A stretch of 57,595 nucleotides of DNA from Nemertoderma westbladi (GCA_032718475.1 JAUCBJ010008786.1:1-57595), one strand, 5' to 3'; positions 12,366-28,100 are shown, counted from the stretch's first letter. Made by a program: numbers and translations. The notes: generated by a model from the sequence alone, not told the origin.

Positions 12366-12591
12366 GGGGGAAACTGGACGCAAAACCCGCCTTGGCGAAT
12401 TAATATCCCGCCTCAATGTTAAATTCTTAATTTAGGGAAAGGAGCAGGTTACAGTGGAACGTTATTTTAACCAAAACAATAAACTAAACACAATAAGAAC
12501 AGGTTACAGTTTTATTTTTTAGAGTAATCAGCTGTTATTTGCGTCGAATTTCCCCTGGAGAGACATTTTTATTGCATCCAGTTTCCCCCCC
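12366..12591. mobile_element. MITE-like element, copy 2, inside the GPCR intron
   Basis: The left end GGGGGAAACTGGACGCAA and the complement of the right end, GGGGGAAACTGGATGCAA, form inverted repeats of about 18 bp with one mismatch. A second, inner inverted repeat GGGGAAATTCGACGCAA (complement of about 12538-12554) lies just inside the right end. The interior matches 8784-8965 closely. It has no coding capacity and lies wholly in the intron between the HormR and first GAIN exons. No convincing target duplication was found. Confidence 0.75.
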
Positions 12592-12912
12592 TATCTGCAA
12601 CAATAATGTTCTAATAAGTTAGATAAACGATCGCAGTCAAGCGATCAAGCGAAATTGAATCATTTTATTGTTAGTATTATTATTTTCTGTTTTTCACATT
12701 GATGTTCTGCTTTTTTAAGAAAAAATATTCAATGCAAATATTAGAAAAATATTTAATTCTATAATAATTATTATAATATTATAACTTAATTCACAGTAAT
12801 TTTATTAATTACGTAAATTCCGTATTAAATAAATCTAAAATCAAAATACATTTTATTATTTAATGGATTTCATTTATTACTTTTTTATTCCGACTCCCCG
12901 TTGTCGTTTCAG

Positions 12913-13113
12913 TTAAGTAATCTCGTCTCCGAGGAGGCCGGTAGCGGAATAGTTCCCGTTGTGGAGAACTTATTGGGTAAAATCGACGGAAACTTGGGCT
13001 CATTGGAGCCAGCGGAGGCGGCCAGTAAGGAAACCTTGGATACCGTCCTCAATGTCCTTAATGAGGTCGGAGACTGGCAGAGTAGACACAACGAGACACC
13101 GCCTACCGATACA
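12913..13113 (+). CDS. Exon: GAIN domain subdomain A, first part, adhesion-GPCR gene
   Basis: The exon runs 67 codons, phase 0 to phase 0, from acceptor TGTCGTTTCAG (ends 12912) to the donor ACA|GTAAGT at 13114. The protein begins LSNLVSEEAGSG, has a helical run VVENLLGKIDG, then ASKETLDTVLNVLNEVGDW, and ends RHNETPPTDT. Helix spacing with Leu/Val positions and a final Asn-Glu-Thr sequon fit the helical subdomain A of a GAIN domain, the autoproteolysis-supporting fold of adhesion GPCRs. The phases match both neighbouring exons. The last 35 nt of this exon, together with the donor, are the seed or a member of the minisatellite that follows. If splicing failed, translation would stop after V-S-I-S-W. 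Confidence 0.75.
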
Positions 13114-13122
13114 GTAAGTATA
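13114..13122 (+). promoter_or_regulatory. Authentic 5' splice site duplicated by the array
   Basis: ACA|GTAAGTATA is a near-consensus U1 snRNA target: perfect at +1 to +6, with A rather than G at -1. It is the first of several hundred copies of the same motif. Choosing it gives an open, phase-0 join to 53792. Confidence 0.75.
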
Positions 13123-16100
13123 TCGTGGTAGAGTAGAGTAGACACAAGGGACACCGCCTACCGATACAGTAAGTATATCGTGGTAGAGTAGAGTAGACAC
13201 GACGAGACACCGCCTACCGATACAGTAAGTATATCGTGGTAGAGTAGACACGACGAGACACCGCCTACCGATACAGTAAGTATATCGTGGTAGAGTAGAG
13301 TAGACACGACGGGACACCGCCTACCGATACAGTAAGTATATCGTGGTAGAGTAGAGTAGACACGACGAGACACCGCCTACCGATACAGTAAGTATATCGT
13401 GGTAGAGTAGAGTAGACACGACGGGACACCGCCTACCGATACAGTAAGTATATCGTGGTAGAGTAGAGTAGACACGACGGGACACCGCCTACCGATACAG
13501 TAAGTATATCGTGGTAGAGTAGAGTAGACACGACGAGACACCGCCTACCGATACAGTAAGTATATCGTGGTAGAGTAGAGTAGACACGACGGGACACCGC
13601 CTACCGATACAGTAAGTATATCGTGGTAGAGTAGACACGACGAGACACCGCCTACCGATACAGTAAGTATATCGTGGTAGAGTAGAGTAGACACGACGGG
13701 ACACCGCCTACCGATACAGTAAGTATATCGTGGTAGAGTAGAGTAGACACGACGGGACACCGCCTACCGATACAGTAAGTATATCGGGTAGAGTAGACAC
13801 GACGAGACACCGCCTACCGATACAGTAAGTATATCGTGGTAGAGTAGAGTAGACACGACGGGACACCGCCTACCGATACAGTAAGTATATCGTGGTAGAG
13901 TAGACACGACGAGACACCGCCTACCGATACAGTAAGTATATCGTGGTAGAGTAGAGTAGACACGACGGGACACCGCCTACCGATACATTAAGTATATCGT
14001 GGTAGAGTAGAGTAGACACGACGGGACACCGCCTACCGATACAGTAAGTATATCGGGTAGAGTAGACACGACGAGACACCGCCTACCGATACAGTAAGTA
14101 TATCGTGGTAGAGTAGAGTAGACACGACGGGACACCGCCTACCGATACAGTAAGTATATCGTGGTAGAGTAGAGTAGACACGACGGGACACCGCCTACCG
14201 ATACAGTAAGTATATCGTGGTAGAGTAGACACGACGAGACACCGCCTACCGATACAGTAAGTATATCGTGGTAGAGTAGAGTAGACACGACGAGACACCG
14301 CCTACCGATACAGTAAGTATGTCGTGGTAGAGTAGAGTAGACACGATGGGACACCGCCTACCGATACAGTAAGTATATCGTGGTAGAGTAGAGTAGACAC
14401 GACGAGACACCGCCTACCGATACAGTAAGTATATCGTGGTAGAGTAGAGTAGACACGACGGGACACCGCCTACCGATACATTAAGTATATCGTGGTAGAG
14501 TAGAGTAGACACGACGGGACACCGCCTACCGATACAGTAAGTATATCGGGTAGAGTAGACACGACGAGACACCGCCTACCGATACAGTAAGTATATCGTG
14601 GTAGAGTAGAGTAGACACGACGAGACACCGCCTACCGATACAGTAAGTATATCGTGGTAGAGTAGAGTAGACACGACGAGACACCGCCTACCGATACAGT
14701 AAGTATATCGTGGTAGAGTAGAGTAGACACGACGGGACGCCGCCTACCGATACAGTAAGTATATCGTGGTAGAGTAGACACGACGAGACACCGCCTACAG
14801 ATACAGTAAGTATATCGTGGTAGAGTAGACACGACGAGACACCGCCTACCGATACAGTAAGTATATCGTGGTAGAGTAGAGTAGACACGACGAGACACCG
14901 CCTACCGATACAGTAAGTATATCGTGGTAGAGTAGAGTAGACACGACGAGACACCGCCTACCGATACAGTAAGTATATCGTGGTAGAGTAGAGTAGACAC
15001 GACGGGACACCGCCTACCGATACATTAAGTATATCGTGGTAGAGTAGAGTAGACACGACGAGACACCGCCTACCGATACAGTAAGTATATCGTGGTAGAG
15101 TAGAGTAGACACGACGGGACACCGCCTACCGATACAGTAAGTATATCGTGGTAGAGTAGAGTAGACACGACGAGACACCGCCTACCGATACAGTAAGTAT
15201 ATCGTGGTAGAGTAGAGTAGACACGACGGGACACCGCCTACCGATACATTAAGTATATCGTGGTAGAGTAGAGTAGACACGACGGGACACCGCCTACCGA
15301 TACAGTAAGTATATCGGGTAGAGTAGACACGACGAGACACCGCCTACCGATACAGTAAGTATATCGTGGTAGAGTAGAGTAGACACGACGAGACACCGCC
15401 TACCGATACAGTAAGTATATCGTGGTAGAGTAGAGTAGACACGACGGGACACCGCCTACCGATACAGTAAGTATATCGTGGTAGAGTAGAGTAGACACGA
15501 CGGGACACCGCCTACCGATACAGTAAGTATATCGTGGTAGAGTAGAGTAGACACGACGAGACACCGCCTACCGATACAGTAAGTATATCGTGGTAGAGTA
15601 GAGTAGACACGACGAGACACCGCCTACCGATACAGTAAGTATATCGTGGTAGAGTAGAGTAGACACGACGAGACACCGCCTACCGATACAGTAAGTATAT
15701 CGTGGTAGAGTAGAGTAGACACGACGAGACACCGCCTACCGATACAGTAAGTATATCGTGGTAGAGTAGAGTAGACACGACGAGACACCGCCTACCGATA
15801 CAGTAAGTATATCGTGGTAGAGTAGACACGACGAGACACCGCCTACCGATACAGTAAGTATATCGTGGTAGAGTAGAGTAGACACGACGAGACACCGCCT
15901 ACCGATACAGTAAGTATATCGAGTAGAGTAGACACGACGAGACACCGCCTACCGATACAGTAAGTATATCGAGTAGAGTAGACACGACGAGACACCGCCT
16001 ACCGATACAGTAAGTATACCGTGGTAGAGTAGAGTAGACACGACGAGACACCGCCTACCGATACAGTAAGTATATCGTGGTAGAGTAGAGTAGACACGAC

Positions 16101-19100
16101 GAGACACCGCCTACCGATACAGTAAGTATATCGTGGTAGAGTAGAGTAGACACGACGAGACACCCCCTACCGATACAGTAAGTATATCGTGGTAGAGTAG
16201 ACACGACGGGACACTGCCTACCGATACAGTATATCGTGGTAGAGTAGACACGACGAGACACCGCCTACCGATACAGTAAGTATATCGTGGTAGAGTAGAG
16301 TAGACACGACGAGACACCGCCTACCGATACAGTAAGTATATCGTGGTAGAGTAGAGTAGACACGACGAGACACCGCCTACCGATACAGTAAGTATATCGT
16401 GGTAGAGTAGACACGACGAGACACCGCCTACCGATACAGTAAGTATATCGTGGTAGAGTAGAGTAGACACGACGGGACACCGCCTACCGATACAGTAAGT
16501 ATATCGTGGTAGAGTAGACACGACGGGACACCGCCTACCGATACAGTAAGTATATCGTGGTAGAGTAGAGTAGACACGACGGGACACCGCCTACCGATAC
16601 AGTAAGTATATCGGTAGAGTAGAGTAGACACGACGGGACACCGCCTACCGATACAGTAAGTATATCGTGGTAGAGTAGAGTAGACACGACGAGACACCGC
16701 CTACCGATACAGTAAGTATATCGTGGTAGAGTAGAGTAGACACGACGAGACACCGCCTACCGATACAGTAAGTATATCGTGGTAGAGTAGAGTAGACACG
16801 ACGGGACACCGCCTACCGATACAGTAAGTATATCGTGGTAGAGTAGAGTAGACACGACGAGACACCGCCTACCGATACAGTAAGTATATCGTGGTAGAGT
16901 AGAGTAGACACGACGAGACACCGCCTACCGATACAGTAAGTATATCGTGGTAGAGTAGAGTAGACACGACGAGACACCGCCTACCGATACAGTAAGTATA
17001 TCGTGGTAGAGTAGAGTAGACACGACGAGACACCGCCTACCGATACAGTAAGTATATCGTGGTAGAGTAGAGTAGACACGACGAGACACCGCCTACCGAT
17101 ACAGTAAGTATATCGTGGTAGAGTAGAGTAGACACGACGGGACACCGCCTACCGATACAGTAAGTATATCGTGGTAGAGTAGAGTAGACACGACGAGACA
17201 CCGCCTACCGATACAGTAAGTATATCGTGGTAGAGTAGAGTAGACACGACGGGACACCGCCTACCGATACAGTAAGTATATCGTGGTAGAGTAGAGTAGA
17301 CACGACGGGACACCGCCTACCGATACAGTAAGTATATCGTGGTAGAGTAGAGTAGACACGACGAGACACCGCCTACCGATACAGTAAGTATATCGTGGTA
17401 GAGTAGAGTAGACACGACGGGACACCGCCTACCGATACAGTAAGTATATCGTGGTAGAGTAGAGTAGACACGACGGGACACCGCCTACCGATACAGTAAG
17501 TATATCGTGGTAGAGTAGAGTAGACACGACGGGACACCGCCTACCGATACAGTAAGTATATCGTGGTAGAGTAGAGTAGACACGACGAGACACCGCCTAC
17601 CGATACAGTAAGTATATCGTGGTAGAGTAGAGTAGACACGACGGGACACCGCCTACCGATACAGTAAGTATATCGTGGTAGAGTAGAGTAGACACGACGA
17701 GACACCGCCTACCGATACAGTAAGTATATCGTGGTAGAGTAGAGTAGACACGACGAGACACCGCCTACCGATACAGTAAGTATATCGTGGTAGAGTAGAG
17801 TAGACACGACGAGACACCGCCTACCGATACAGTAAGTATATCGTGGTAGAGTAGAGTAGACACGACGAGACACCGCCTACCGATACAGTAAGTATATCGT
17901 GGTAGAGTAGAGTAGACACGACGAGACACCGCCTACCGATACAGTAAGTATATCGTGGTAGAGTAGAGTAGACACGACGGGACACCGCCTACCGATACAG
18001 TAAGTATATCGTGGTAGAGTAGAGTAGACACGACGGGACACCGCCTACCGATACAGTAAGTATATCGTGGTAGAGTAGACACGACGAGACACCGCCTACC
18101 GATACAGTAAGTATATCGTGGTAGAGTAGAGTAGACACGACGAGACACCGCCTACCGATACAGTAAGTATATCGTGGTAGAGTAGAGTAGACACGACGAG
18201 ACACCGCCTACCGATACAGTAAGTATATCGTGGTAGAGTAGAGTAGACACGACGAGACACCGCCTACCGATACAGTAAGTATATCGTGGTAGAGTAGAGT
18301 AGACACGACGGAGACACCGCCTACCGATACAGTAAGTATATCGTAGGTAGAGTAGACACGACGAGACACCGCCTACCGATACAGTAAGTATATCGTGGTA
18401 GAGTAGAGTAGACACGACGAGACACCGCCTACCGATACAGTAAGTATATCGTGGTAGAGTAGAGTAGACACGACGAGACACCGCCTACCGATACAGTAAG
18501 TATATCGTGGTAGAGTAGAGTAGACACGACGAGACACCGCCTACCGATACAGTAAGTATATCGTGGTAGAGTAGAGTAGACACGACGGGACACCGCCTAC
18601 CGATACAGTAAGTATATCGTGGTAGAGTAGAGTAGACACGACGAGACACCGCCTACCGATACAGTAAGTATATCGTGGTAGAGTAGACACGACGAGACAC
18701 CGCCTACCGATACAGTAAGTATATCGAGTAGAGTAGACACGACGAGACACCGCCTACCGATACAGTAAGTATATCGTGTAGAGTAGAGTAGACACGACGA
18801 GACACCGCCTACCGATACAGTAAGTATATCGTGGTAGAGTAGACACGACGAGACACCGCCTACCGATACAGTAAGTATATCGTGGTAGAGTAGAGTAGAC
18901 ACGACGAGACACCGCCTACCGATACAGTAAGTATATCGTGGTAGAGTAGACACGACGGGACACCGCCTACCGATACAGTAAGTATCGTGGTAGAGTAGAC
19001 ACGACGAGACACCGCCTACCGATACAGTAAGTATATCGTGGTAGAGTAGAGTAGACACGACGGGACACCGCCTACCGATACAGTAAGTATATCGTGGTAG

Positions 19101-22100
19101 AGTAGACACGACGGGACACCGCCTACCGATACAGTAAGTATATCGTGGTAGAGTAGAGTAGACACGACGAGACACCGCCTACCGATACAGTAAGTATATC
19201 GTGGTAGAGTAGAGTAGACACGACGAGACACCGCCTACCGATACAGTAAGTATATCGTGGTAGAGTAGAGTAGACACGACGGGACACCGCCTACCGATAC
19301 AGTAAGTATATCGTGGTAGAGTAGAGTAGACACGACGGGACACCGCCTACCGATACAGTAAGTATATCGTGGTAGAGTAGAGTAGACACGACGAGACACC
19401 GCCTACCGATACAGTAAGTATATCGTGGTAGAGTAGAGTAGACACGACGGGACACCGCCTACCGATACAGTAAGTATATCGTGGTAGAGTAGAGTAGACA
19501 CGACGAGACACCGCCTACCGATACAGTAAGTATATCGTGGTAGAGTAGAGTAGACACGACGGGACACCGCCTACCGATACAGTAAGTATATCGTGGTAGA
19601 GTAGAGTAGACACGACGAGACACCGCCTACCGATACAGTAAGTATATCGTGGTAGAGTAGAGTAGACACGACGGGACACCGCCTACCGATACAGTAAGTA
19701 TATCGTGGTAGAGTAGAGTAGACACGACGGGACACCGCCTACCGATACAGTAAGTATATCGTGGTAGAGTAGAGTAGACACGACGAGACACCGCCTACCG
19801 ATACAGTAAGTATATCGTGGTAGAGTAGAGTAGACACGACGGGACACCGCCTACCGATACAGTAAGTATATCGTGGTAGAGTAGAGTAGACACGACGAGA
19901 CACCGCCTACCGATACAGTAAGTATATCGTGGTAGAGTAGAGTAGACACGACGGGACACCGCCTACCGATACAGTAAGTATATCGTGGTAGAGTAGAGTA
20001 GACACGACGGGACACCGCCTACCGATACAGTAAGTATATCGTGGTAGAGTAGAGTAGACACGACGAGACACCGCCTACCGATACAGTAAGTATATCGTGG
20101 TAGAGTAGAGTAGACACGACGGGACACCGCCTACCGATACAGTAAGTATATCGTGGTAGAGTAGAGTAGACACGACGAGACACCGCCTACCGATACAGTA
20201 AGTATATCGTGGTAGAGTAGAGTAGACACGACGAGACACCGCCTACCGATACAGTAAGTATATCGTGGTAGAGTAGACACGACGGGACACCGCCTACCGA
20301 TACAGTAAGTATATCGTGGTAGAGTAGACACGACGGGACACCGCCTACCGATACAGTAAGTATATCGTGGTAGAGTAGAGTAGACACGACGGGACACCGC
20401 CTACCGATACAGTAAGTATATCGTGGTAGAGTAGACACGACGGGACACCGCCTACCGATACAGTAAGTATATCGTGGTAGAGTAGACACGACGAGACACC
20501 GCCTACCGATACAGTAAGTATATCGTGGTAGAGTAGAGTAGACACGACGGGACACCGCCTACCGATACAGTAAGTATATCGTGGTAGAGTAGAGTAGACA
20601 CGACGAGACACCGCCTACCGATACAGTAAGTATATCGTGGTAGAGTAGAGTAGACACGACGGGACACCGCCTACCGATACAGTAAGTATATCGTGGTAGA
20701 GTAGACACGACGAGACACCGCCTACCGATACAGTAAGTATATCGTGGTAGAGTAGAGTAGACACGACGAGACACCGCCTACCGATACAGTAAGTATATCG
20801 TGGTAGAGTAGACACGACGGGACACCGCCTACCGATACAGTAAGTATATCGTGGTAGAGTAGACACGACGAGACACCGCCTACCGATACAGTAAGTATAT
20901 CGTGGTAGAGTAGAGTAGACACGACGGGACACCGCCTACCGATACAGTAAGTATATCGTGGTAGAGTAGAGTAGACACGACGGGACACCGCCTACCGATA
21001 CAGTAAGTATATCGTGGTAGAGTAGAGTAGACACGACGGGACACCGCCTACCGATACAGTAAGTATATCGTGGTAGAGTAGACACGACGGGACACCGCCT
21101 ACCGATACAGTAAGTATATCGTGGTAGAGTAGAGTAGACACGACGAGACACCGCCTACCGATACAGTAAGTATATCGTGGTAGAGTAGAGTAGACACGAC
21201 GGGACACCGCCTACCGATACAGTAAGTATATCGTGGTAGAGTAGACACGACGGGACACCGCCTACCGATACAGTAAGTATATCGTGGTAGAGTAGACACG
21301 ACGAGACACCGCCTACCGATACAGTAAGTATATCGTGGTAGAGTAGAGTAGACACGACGAGACACCGCCTACCGATACAGTAAGTATATCGTGGTAGAGT
21401 AGAGTAGACACGACGGGACACCGCCTACCGATACAGTAAGTATATCGTGGTAGAGTAGACACGACGGGACACCACCTACCGATACAGTAAGTATATCGTG
21501 GTAGAGTAGAGTAGACACGACGGGACACCGCCTACCGATACAGTAAGTATATCGTGGTAGAGTAGAGTAGACACGACGAGACACCGCCTACCGATACAGT
21601 AAGTATACCGTGGTAGAGTAGAGTAGACACGACGGGACACCGCCTACCGATACAGTAAGTATATCCGTGGTAGAGTAGACACGACGGGACACCGCCTACC
21701 GATACAGTAAGTATATCGTGGTAGAGTAGAGTAGACACGACGGGACACCGCCTACCGATACAGTAAGTATATCGTGGTAGAGTAGAGTAGACACGACGAG
21801 ACACCGCCTACCGATACAGTAAGTATATCGTGGTAGAGTAGAGTAGACACGACGAGACACCGCCTACCGATACAGTAAGTATATCGTGGTAGAGTAGAGT
21901 AGACACGACGAGACACCGCCTACCGATACAGTAAGTATATCGTGGTAGAGTAGAGTAGACACGACGGGACACCGCCTACCGATACAGTAAGTATATCGTG
22001 GTAGAGTAGAGTAGACACGACGGGACACCGCCTACCGATACAGTAAGTATATCGTGGTAGAGTAGAGTAGACACGACGAGACACCGCCTACCGATACAGT

Positions 22101-25100
22101 AAGTATATCGTGGTAGAGTAGAGTAGACACGACGGGACACCGCCTACCGATACAGTAAGTATATCGTGGTAGAGTAGAGTAGACACGACGAGACACCGCC
22201 TACCGATACAGTAAGTATATCGTGGTAGAGTAGACACGACGGGACACCGCCTACCGATACAGTAAGTATATCGTGGTAGAGTAGAGTAGACACGACGAGA
22301 CACCGCCTACCGGTACAGTAAGTATATCGTGGTAGAGTAGAGTAGACACGACGGGACACCGCCCACCGATACAGTAAGTATATCGTGGTAGAGTAGACAC
22401 GACGGGACACCGCCTACCGATACAGTAAGTATATCGTGGTAGAGTAGACACGACGGGACACCGCCTACCGATACAGTAAGTATATCGTGGTAGAGTAGAG
22501 TAGACACGACGAGACACCGTCTACCGATACAGTAAGTATATCGTGGTAGAGTAGAGTAGACACGACGAGACACCGCCTACCGATACAGTAAGTATATCGT
22601 GGTAGAGTAGAGTAGACACGACGAGACACCGCCTACCGATACAGAAAGTATATCGTGGTAGAGTAGACACGACGAGACACCGCCTACCGATACAGTAAGT
22701 ATATCGTGGTAGAGTAGAGTAGACACGACGAGACACCGCCTACCGATACAGTAAGTATATCGTGGTAGAGTAGAGTAGACACGACGGGACACCGCCTACC
22801 GATACAGTAAGTATATCGTGGTAGAGTAGAGTAGACACGACGAGACACTGCCTACCGATACAGTAAGTATATCGTGGTAGAGTAGACACGACGGGACACC
22901 GCCTACCGATACAGTAAGTATATCGTGGTAGAGTAGACACGACGGGACACCGCCTACCGATACAGTAACTATATCGTGGTAGAGTAGACACGACGGGACA
23001 CCGCCTACCGATACAGTAAGTATATCGTGGTAGAGTAGACACGACGGGACACCGCCTACCGATACAGTAAGTATATCGTGGTAGAGTAGAGTAGACACGA
23101 CGGGACACCGCCTACCGATACAGTAAGTATATCGTGGTAGAGTAGACACGACGGGACACCGCCTACCGATACAGTAAGTATATCGTGGTAGAGTAGAGTA
23201 GACACGACGGGACACCGCCTACCGATACAGTAAGTATATCGTGGTAGAGTAGACACGACGGGACACCGCCTACCGATACAGTAAGTATATCGTGGTAGAG
23301 TAGACACGACGGGACACCGCCTACCGATACAGTAAGTATATCGTGGTAGAGTAGAGTAGACACGACGGGACACCGCCTACCGATACAGTAAGTATATCGT
23401 GGTAGAGTAGAGTAGACACGACGGGACACCGCCTACCGATACAGTAAGTATATCGTGGTAGAGTAGACACGACGGGACACCGCCTACCGATACAGTAAGT
23501 ATATCGTGGTAGAGTAGACACGACGGGACACCGCCTACCGATACAGTAAGTATATCGTGGTAGAGTAGACACGACGGGACACCGCCTACCGATACAGTAA
23601 GTATATCGTGGTAGAGTAGAGTAGACACGACGGGACACCGCCTACCGATACAGTAAGTATATCGTGGTAGAGTAGAGTAGACACGACGGGACACCGCCTA
23701 CCGATACAGTAAGTATATCGTGGAGAGTAGAGTAGACACGACGAGACACCGCCTACCGATACAGTAAGTATATCGTGGTAGAGTAGAGTAGACACGACGG
23801 GACACCGCCTACCGATACAGTAAGTATATCGTGGTAGAGTAGACACGACGGGACACCGCCTACCGATACAGTAAGTATATCGTGGTAGAGTAGACACGAC
23901 GAGACACCGCCTACCGATACAGTAAGTATATCGTGGTAGAGTAGACACGACGGGACACCGCCTACCGATACAGTAAGTATATCGTGGTAGAGTAGACACG
24001 ACGAGACACCGCCTACCGATACAGTAAGTATATCGGGTGGTAGAGTAGACACGACGAGACACCGCCTACCGATACAGTAAGTATATCGTGGTAGAGTAGA
24101 GTAGACACGACGGGACACCGCCTACCGATACAGTAAGTATATCGTGGTAGAGTAGACACGACGAGACACCGCCTACCGATACAGTAAGTATATCGTGGTA
24201 GAGTAGAGTAGACACGACGGGACACCGCCTACCGATACAGTAAGTATATCGTGGTAGAGTAGAGTAGACACGACGGGACACCGCCTACCGATACAGTAAG
24301 TATATCGTGGTAGAGTAGAGTAGACACGACGAGACACCGCCTACCGATACAGTAAGTATATCGTGGTAGAGTAGACACGACGGGACACCGCCTACCGATA
24401 CAGTAAGTATATCGTGGTAGAGTAGAGTAGACACGACGAGACACCGCCTACCGATACAGTAAGTATATCGTGGTAGAGTAGAGTAGACACGACGGGACAC
24501 CGCCTACCGATACAGTAAGTATATCGTGGTAGAGTAGAGTAGACACGACGAGACACCGCCTACCGATACAGTAAGTATATCGTGGTAGAGTAGAGTAGAC
24601 ACGACGGGACACCGCCTACCGATACAGTAAGTATATCGTGGTAGAGTAGAGTAGACACGACGAGACACCGCCTACCGATACAGTAAGTATATCGTGGTAG
24701 AGTAGAGTAGACACGACGGGACACCGCCTACCGATACAGTAAGTATATCGTGGTAGAGTAGACACGACGAGACACCGCCTACCGATACAGTAAGTATATC
24801 GTGGTAGAGTAGACACGACGGGACACCGCCTACCGATACAGTAAGTATATCGTGGTAGAGTAGACACGACGGGACACCGCCTACCGGTACAGTAAGTATA
24901 TCGTGGTAGAGTAGAGTAGACACGACGAGACACCGCCTACCGATACAGTAAGTATATCGTGGTAGAGTAGAGTAGACACGACGGGACACCGCCTACCGAT
25001 ACAGTAAGTATATCGTGGTAGAGTAGAGTAGACACGACGGGACACCGCCTACCGATACAGTAAGTATATCGTGGTAGAGTAGACACGACGAGACACCGCC

Positions 25101-28100
25101 TACCGATACAGTAAGTATATCGTGGTGTAGAGTAGACACGACGAGACACCGCCTACCGATACAGTAAGTATATCGTGGTAGAGTAGACACGACGGGACAC
25201 CGCCTACCGATACAGTAAGTATATCGTGGTAGAGTAGACACGACGGGACACCGCCTACCGATACAGTAAGTATATCGTGGTAGAGTAGAGTAGACACGAC
25301 GAGACACCGCCTACCGATACAGTAAGTATATCGTGGTAGAGTAGAGTAGACACGACGGGACACCGCCTACCGATACAGTAAGTATATCGTGGTAGAGTAG
25401 AGTAGACACGACGAGACACCGCCTACCGGTACAGTAAGTATATCGTGGTAGAGTAGAGTAGACACGACGGGACACCGCCTACCGATACAGTAAGTATATC
25501 GTGGTAGAGTAGAGTAGACACGACGAGACACCGCCTACCGATACAGTAAGTATATCGTGGTAGAGTAGAGTAGACACGACGAGACACCGCCTACCGATAC
25601 AGTAAGTATATCGTGGTAGAGTAGAGTAGACACGACGGGACACCGCCTACCGATACAGTAAGTATATCGTGGTAGAGTAGAGTAGACACGACGAGACACC
25701 GCCTACCGATACAGTAAGTATATCGTGGTAGAGTAGAGTAGACACGACGGGACACCGCCTACCGATACAGTAAGTATATCGTGGTAGAGTAGACACGACG
25801 GGACACCGCCTACCGATACAGTAAGTATATCGTGGTAGAGTAGAGTAGACACGACGGGACACCGCCTACCGATACAGTAAGTATATCTGGTAGAGTAGAG
25901 TAGACACGACGGGACACCGCCTACCGATACAGTAAGTATATCGTGGTAGAGTAGAGTAGACACGACGGGACACCGCCTACCGATACAGTAAGTATATCGT
26001 GGTAGAGTAGAGTAGACACGACGAGACACCGCCTACCGATACAGTAAGTATATCGTGGTAGAGTAGAGTAGACACGACGAGACACCGCCTACCGATACAG
26101 TAAGTATATCGTGGTAGAGTAGAGTAGACACGACGGGACACCGCCTACCGATACAGTAAGTATATCGTGGTAGAGTAGACACGACGGGACACCGCCTACC
26201 GATACAGTAAGTATATCGTGGTAGAGTAGAGTAGACACGACGAGACACCGCCTACCGATACAGTAAGTATATCGTGGTAGAGTAGAGTAGACACGACGAG
26301 ACACCGCCTACCGATACAGTAAGTATATCGTGGTAGAGTAGAGTAGACACGACGGGACACCGCCTACCGATACAGTAAGTATATCGTGGTAGAGTAGACA
26401 CGACGGGACACCGCCTACCGATACAGTAAGTATATCGTGGTAGAGTAGAGTAGACACGACGGGACACCGCCTACCGATACAGTAAGTATATCGTGGTAGA
26501 GTAGAGTAGACACGACGAGACACCGCCTACCGATACAGTAAGTATATCGTGGTAGAGTAGAGTAGACACGACGGGACACCGCCTACCGATACAGTAAGTA
26601 TATCGTGGTAGAGTAGAGTAGACACGACGAGACACCGCCTACCGATACAGTAAGTATATCGTGGTAGAGTAGAGTAGAGTAGACACGACGGGACACCGCC
26701 TACCGATACAGTAAGTATATCGTGGTAGAGTAGACACGACGGGACACCGCCTACCGATACAGTAAGTATATCGTGGTAGAGTAGAGTAGACACGACGGGA
26801 CACCGCCTACCGATACAGTAAGTATATCGTGGTAGAGTAGAGTAGACACGACGAGACACCGCCTACCGATACAGTAAGTATATCGTGGTAGAGTAGAGTA
26901 GACACGACGGGACACCGCCTACCGATACAGTAAGTATATCGTGGTAGAGTAGAGTAGACACGACGGGACACCGCCTACCGATACAGTAAGTATATCGTGG
27001 TAGAGTAGAGTAGACACGACGAGACACCGCCTACCGATACAGTAAGTATATCGTGGTAGAGTAGAGTAGACACGACGAGACACCGCCTACCGATACAGTA
27101 AGTATATCGTGGTAGAGTAGAGTAGACACGACGAGACACCGCCTACCGATACAGTAAGTATATCGTGGTAGAGTAGAGTAGACACGACGAGACACCGCCT
27201 ACCGATACAGTAAGTATATCGTGGTAGAGTAGAGTAGACACGACGAGACACCGCCTACCGATACAGTAAGTATATCGTGGTAGAGTAGAGTAGACACGAC
27301 GAGACACCGCCTACCGATACAGTAAGTATATCGTGGTAGAGTAGAGTAGACACGACGAGACACCGCCTACCGATACAGTAAGTATATCGTGGTAGAGTAG
27401 AGTAGACACGACGGGACACCGCCTACCGATACAGTAAGTATATCGTGGTAGAGTAGACACGACGAGACACCGCCTACCGATACAGTAAGTATATCGTGGT
27501 AGAGTAGACACGACGGGACACCGCCTACCGATACAGTAAGTATATCGTGGTAGAGTAGAGTAGACACGACGGGACACCGCCTACCGATACAGTAAGTATA
27601 TCGTGGTAGAGTAGAGTAGACACGACGGGACACCGCCTACCGATACAGTAAGTATATCGTGGTAGAGTAGACACGACGGGACACCGCCTACCGATACAGT
27701 AAGTATATCGTGGTAGAGTAGAGTAGACACGATGGGGCACCGCCTACCGATACAGTAAGTATATCGTGGTAGAGTAGACACGACGGGACACCGCCTACCG
27801 ATACAGTAAGTATATCGTGGTAGAGTAGAGTAGACACGACGAGACACCGCCTACCGATACAGTAAGTATATCGTGGTAGAGTAGAGTAGACACGACGAGA
27901 CACCGCCTACCGATACAGTAAGTATATCGTGGTAGAGTAGAGTAGACACGACGAGACACCGCCTACCGATACAGTAAGTATATCGTGGTAGAGTAGAGTA
28001 GACACGACGGGACACCGCCTACCGATACAGTAAGTATATCGTGGTACAGTAGAGTAGACACGACGAGACACCGCCTACCGATACAGTAAGTATATCGTGG

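Noticed and set aside
12081-12422. Continuation of the HormR frame past 12080
   Set aside because: It passes a strong donor (GTGAGT) and runs into AT-rich intron and the MITE-like element.
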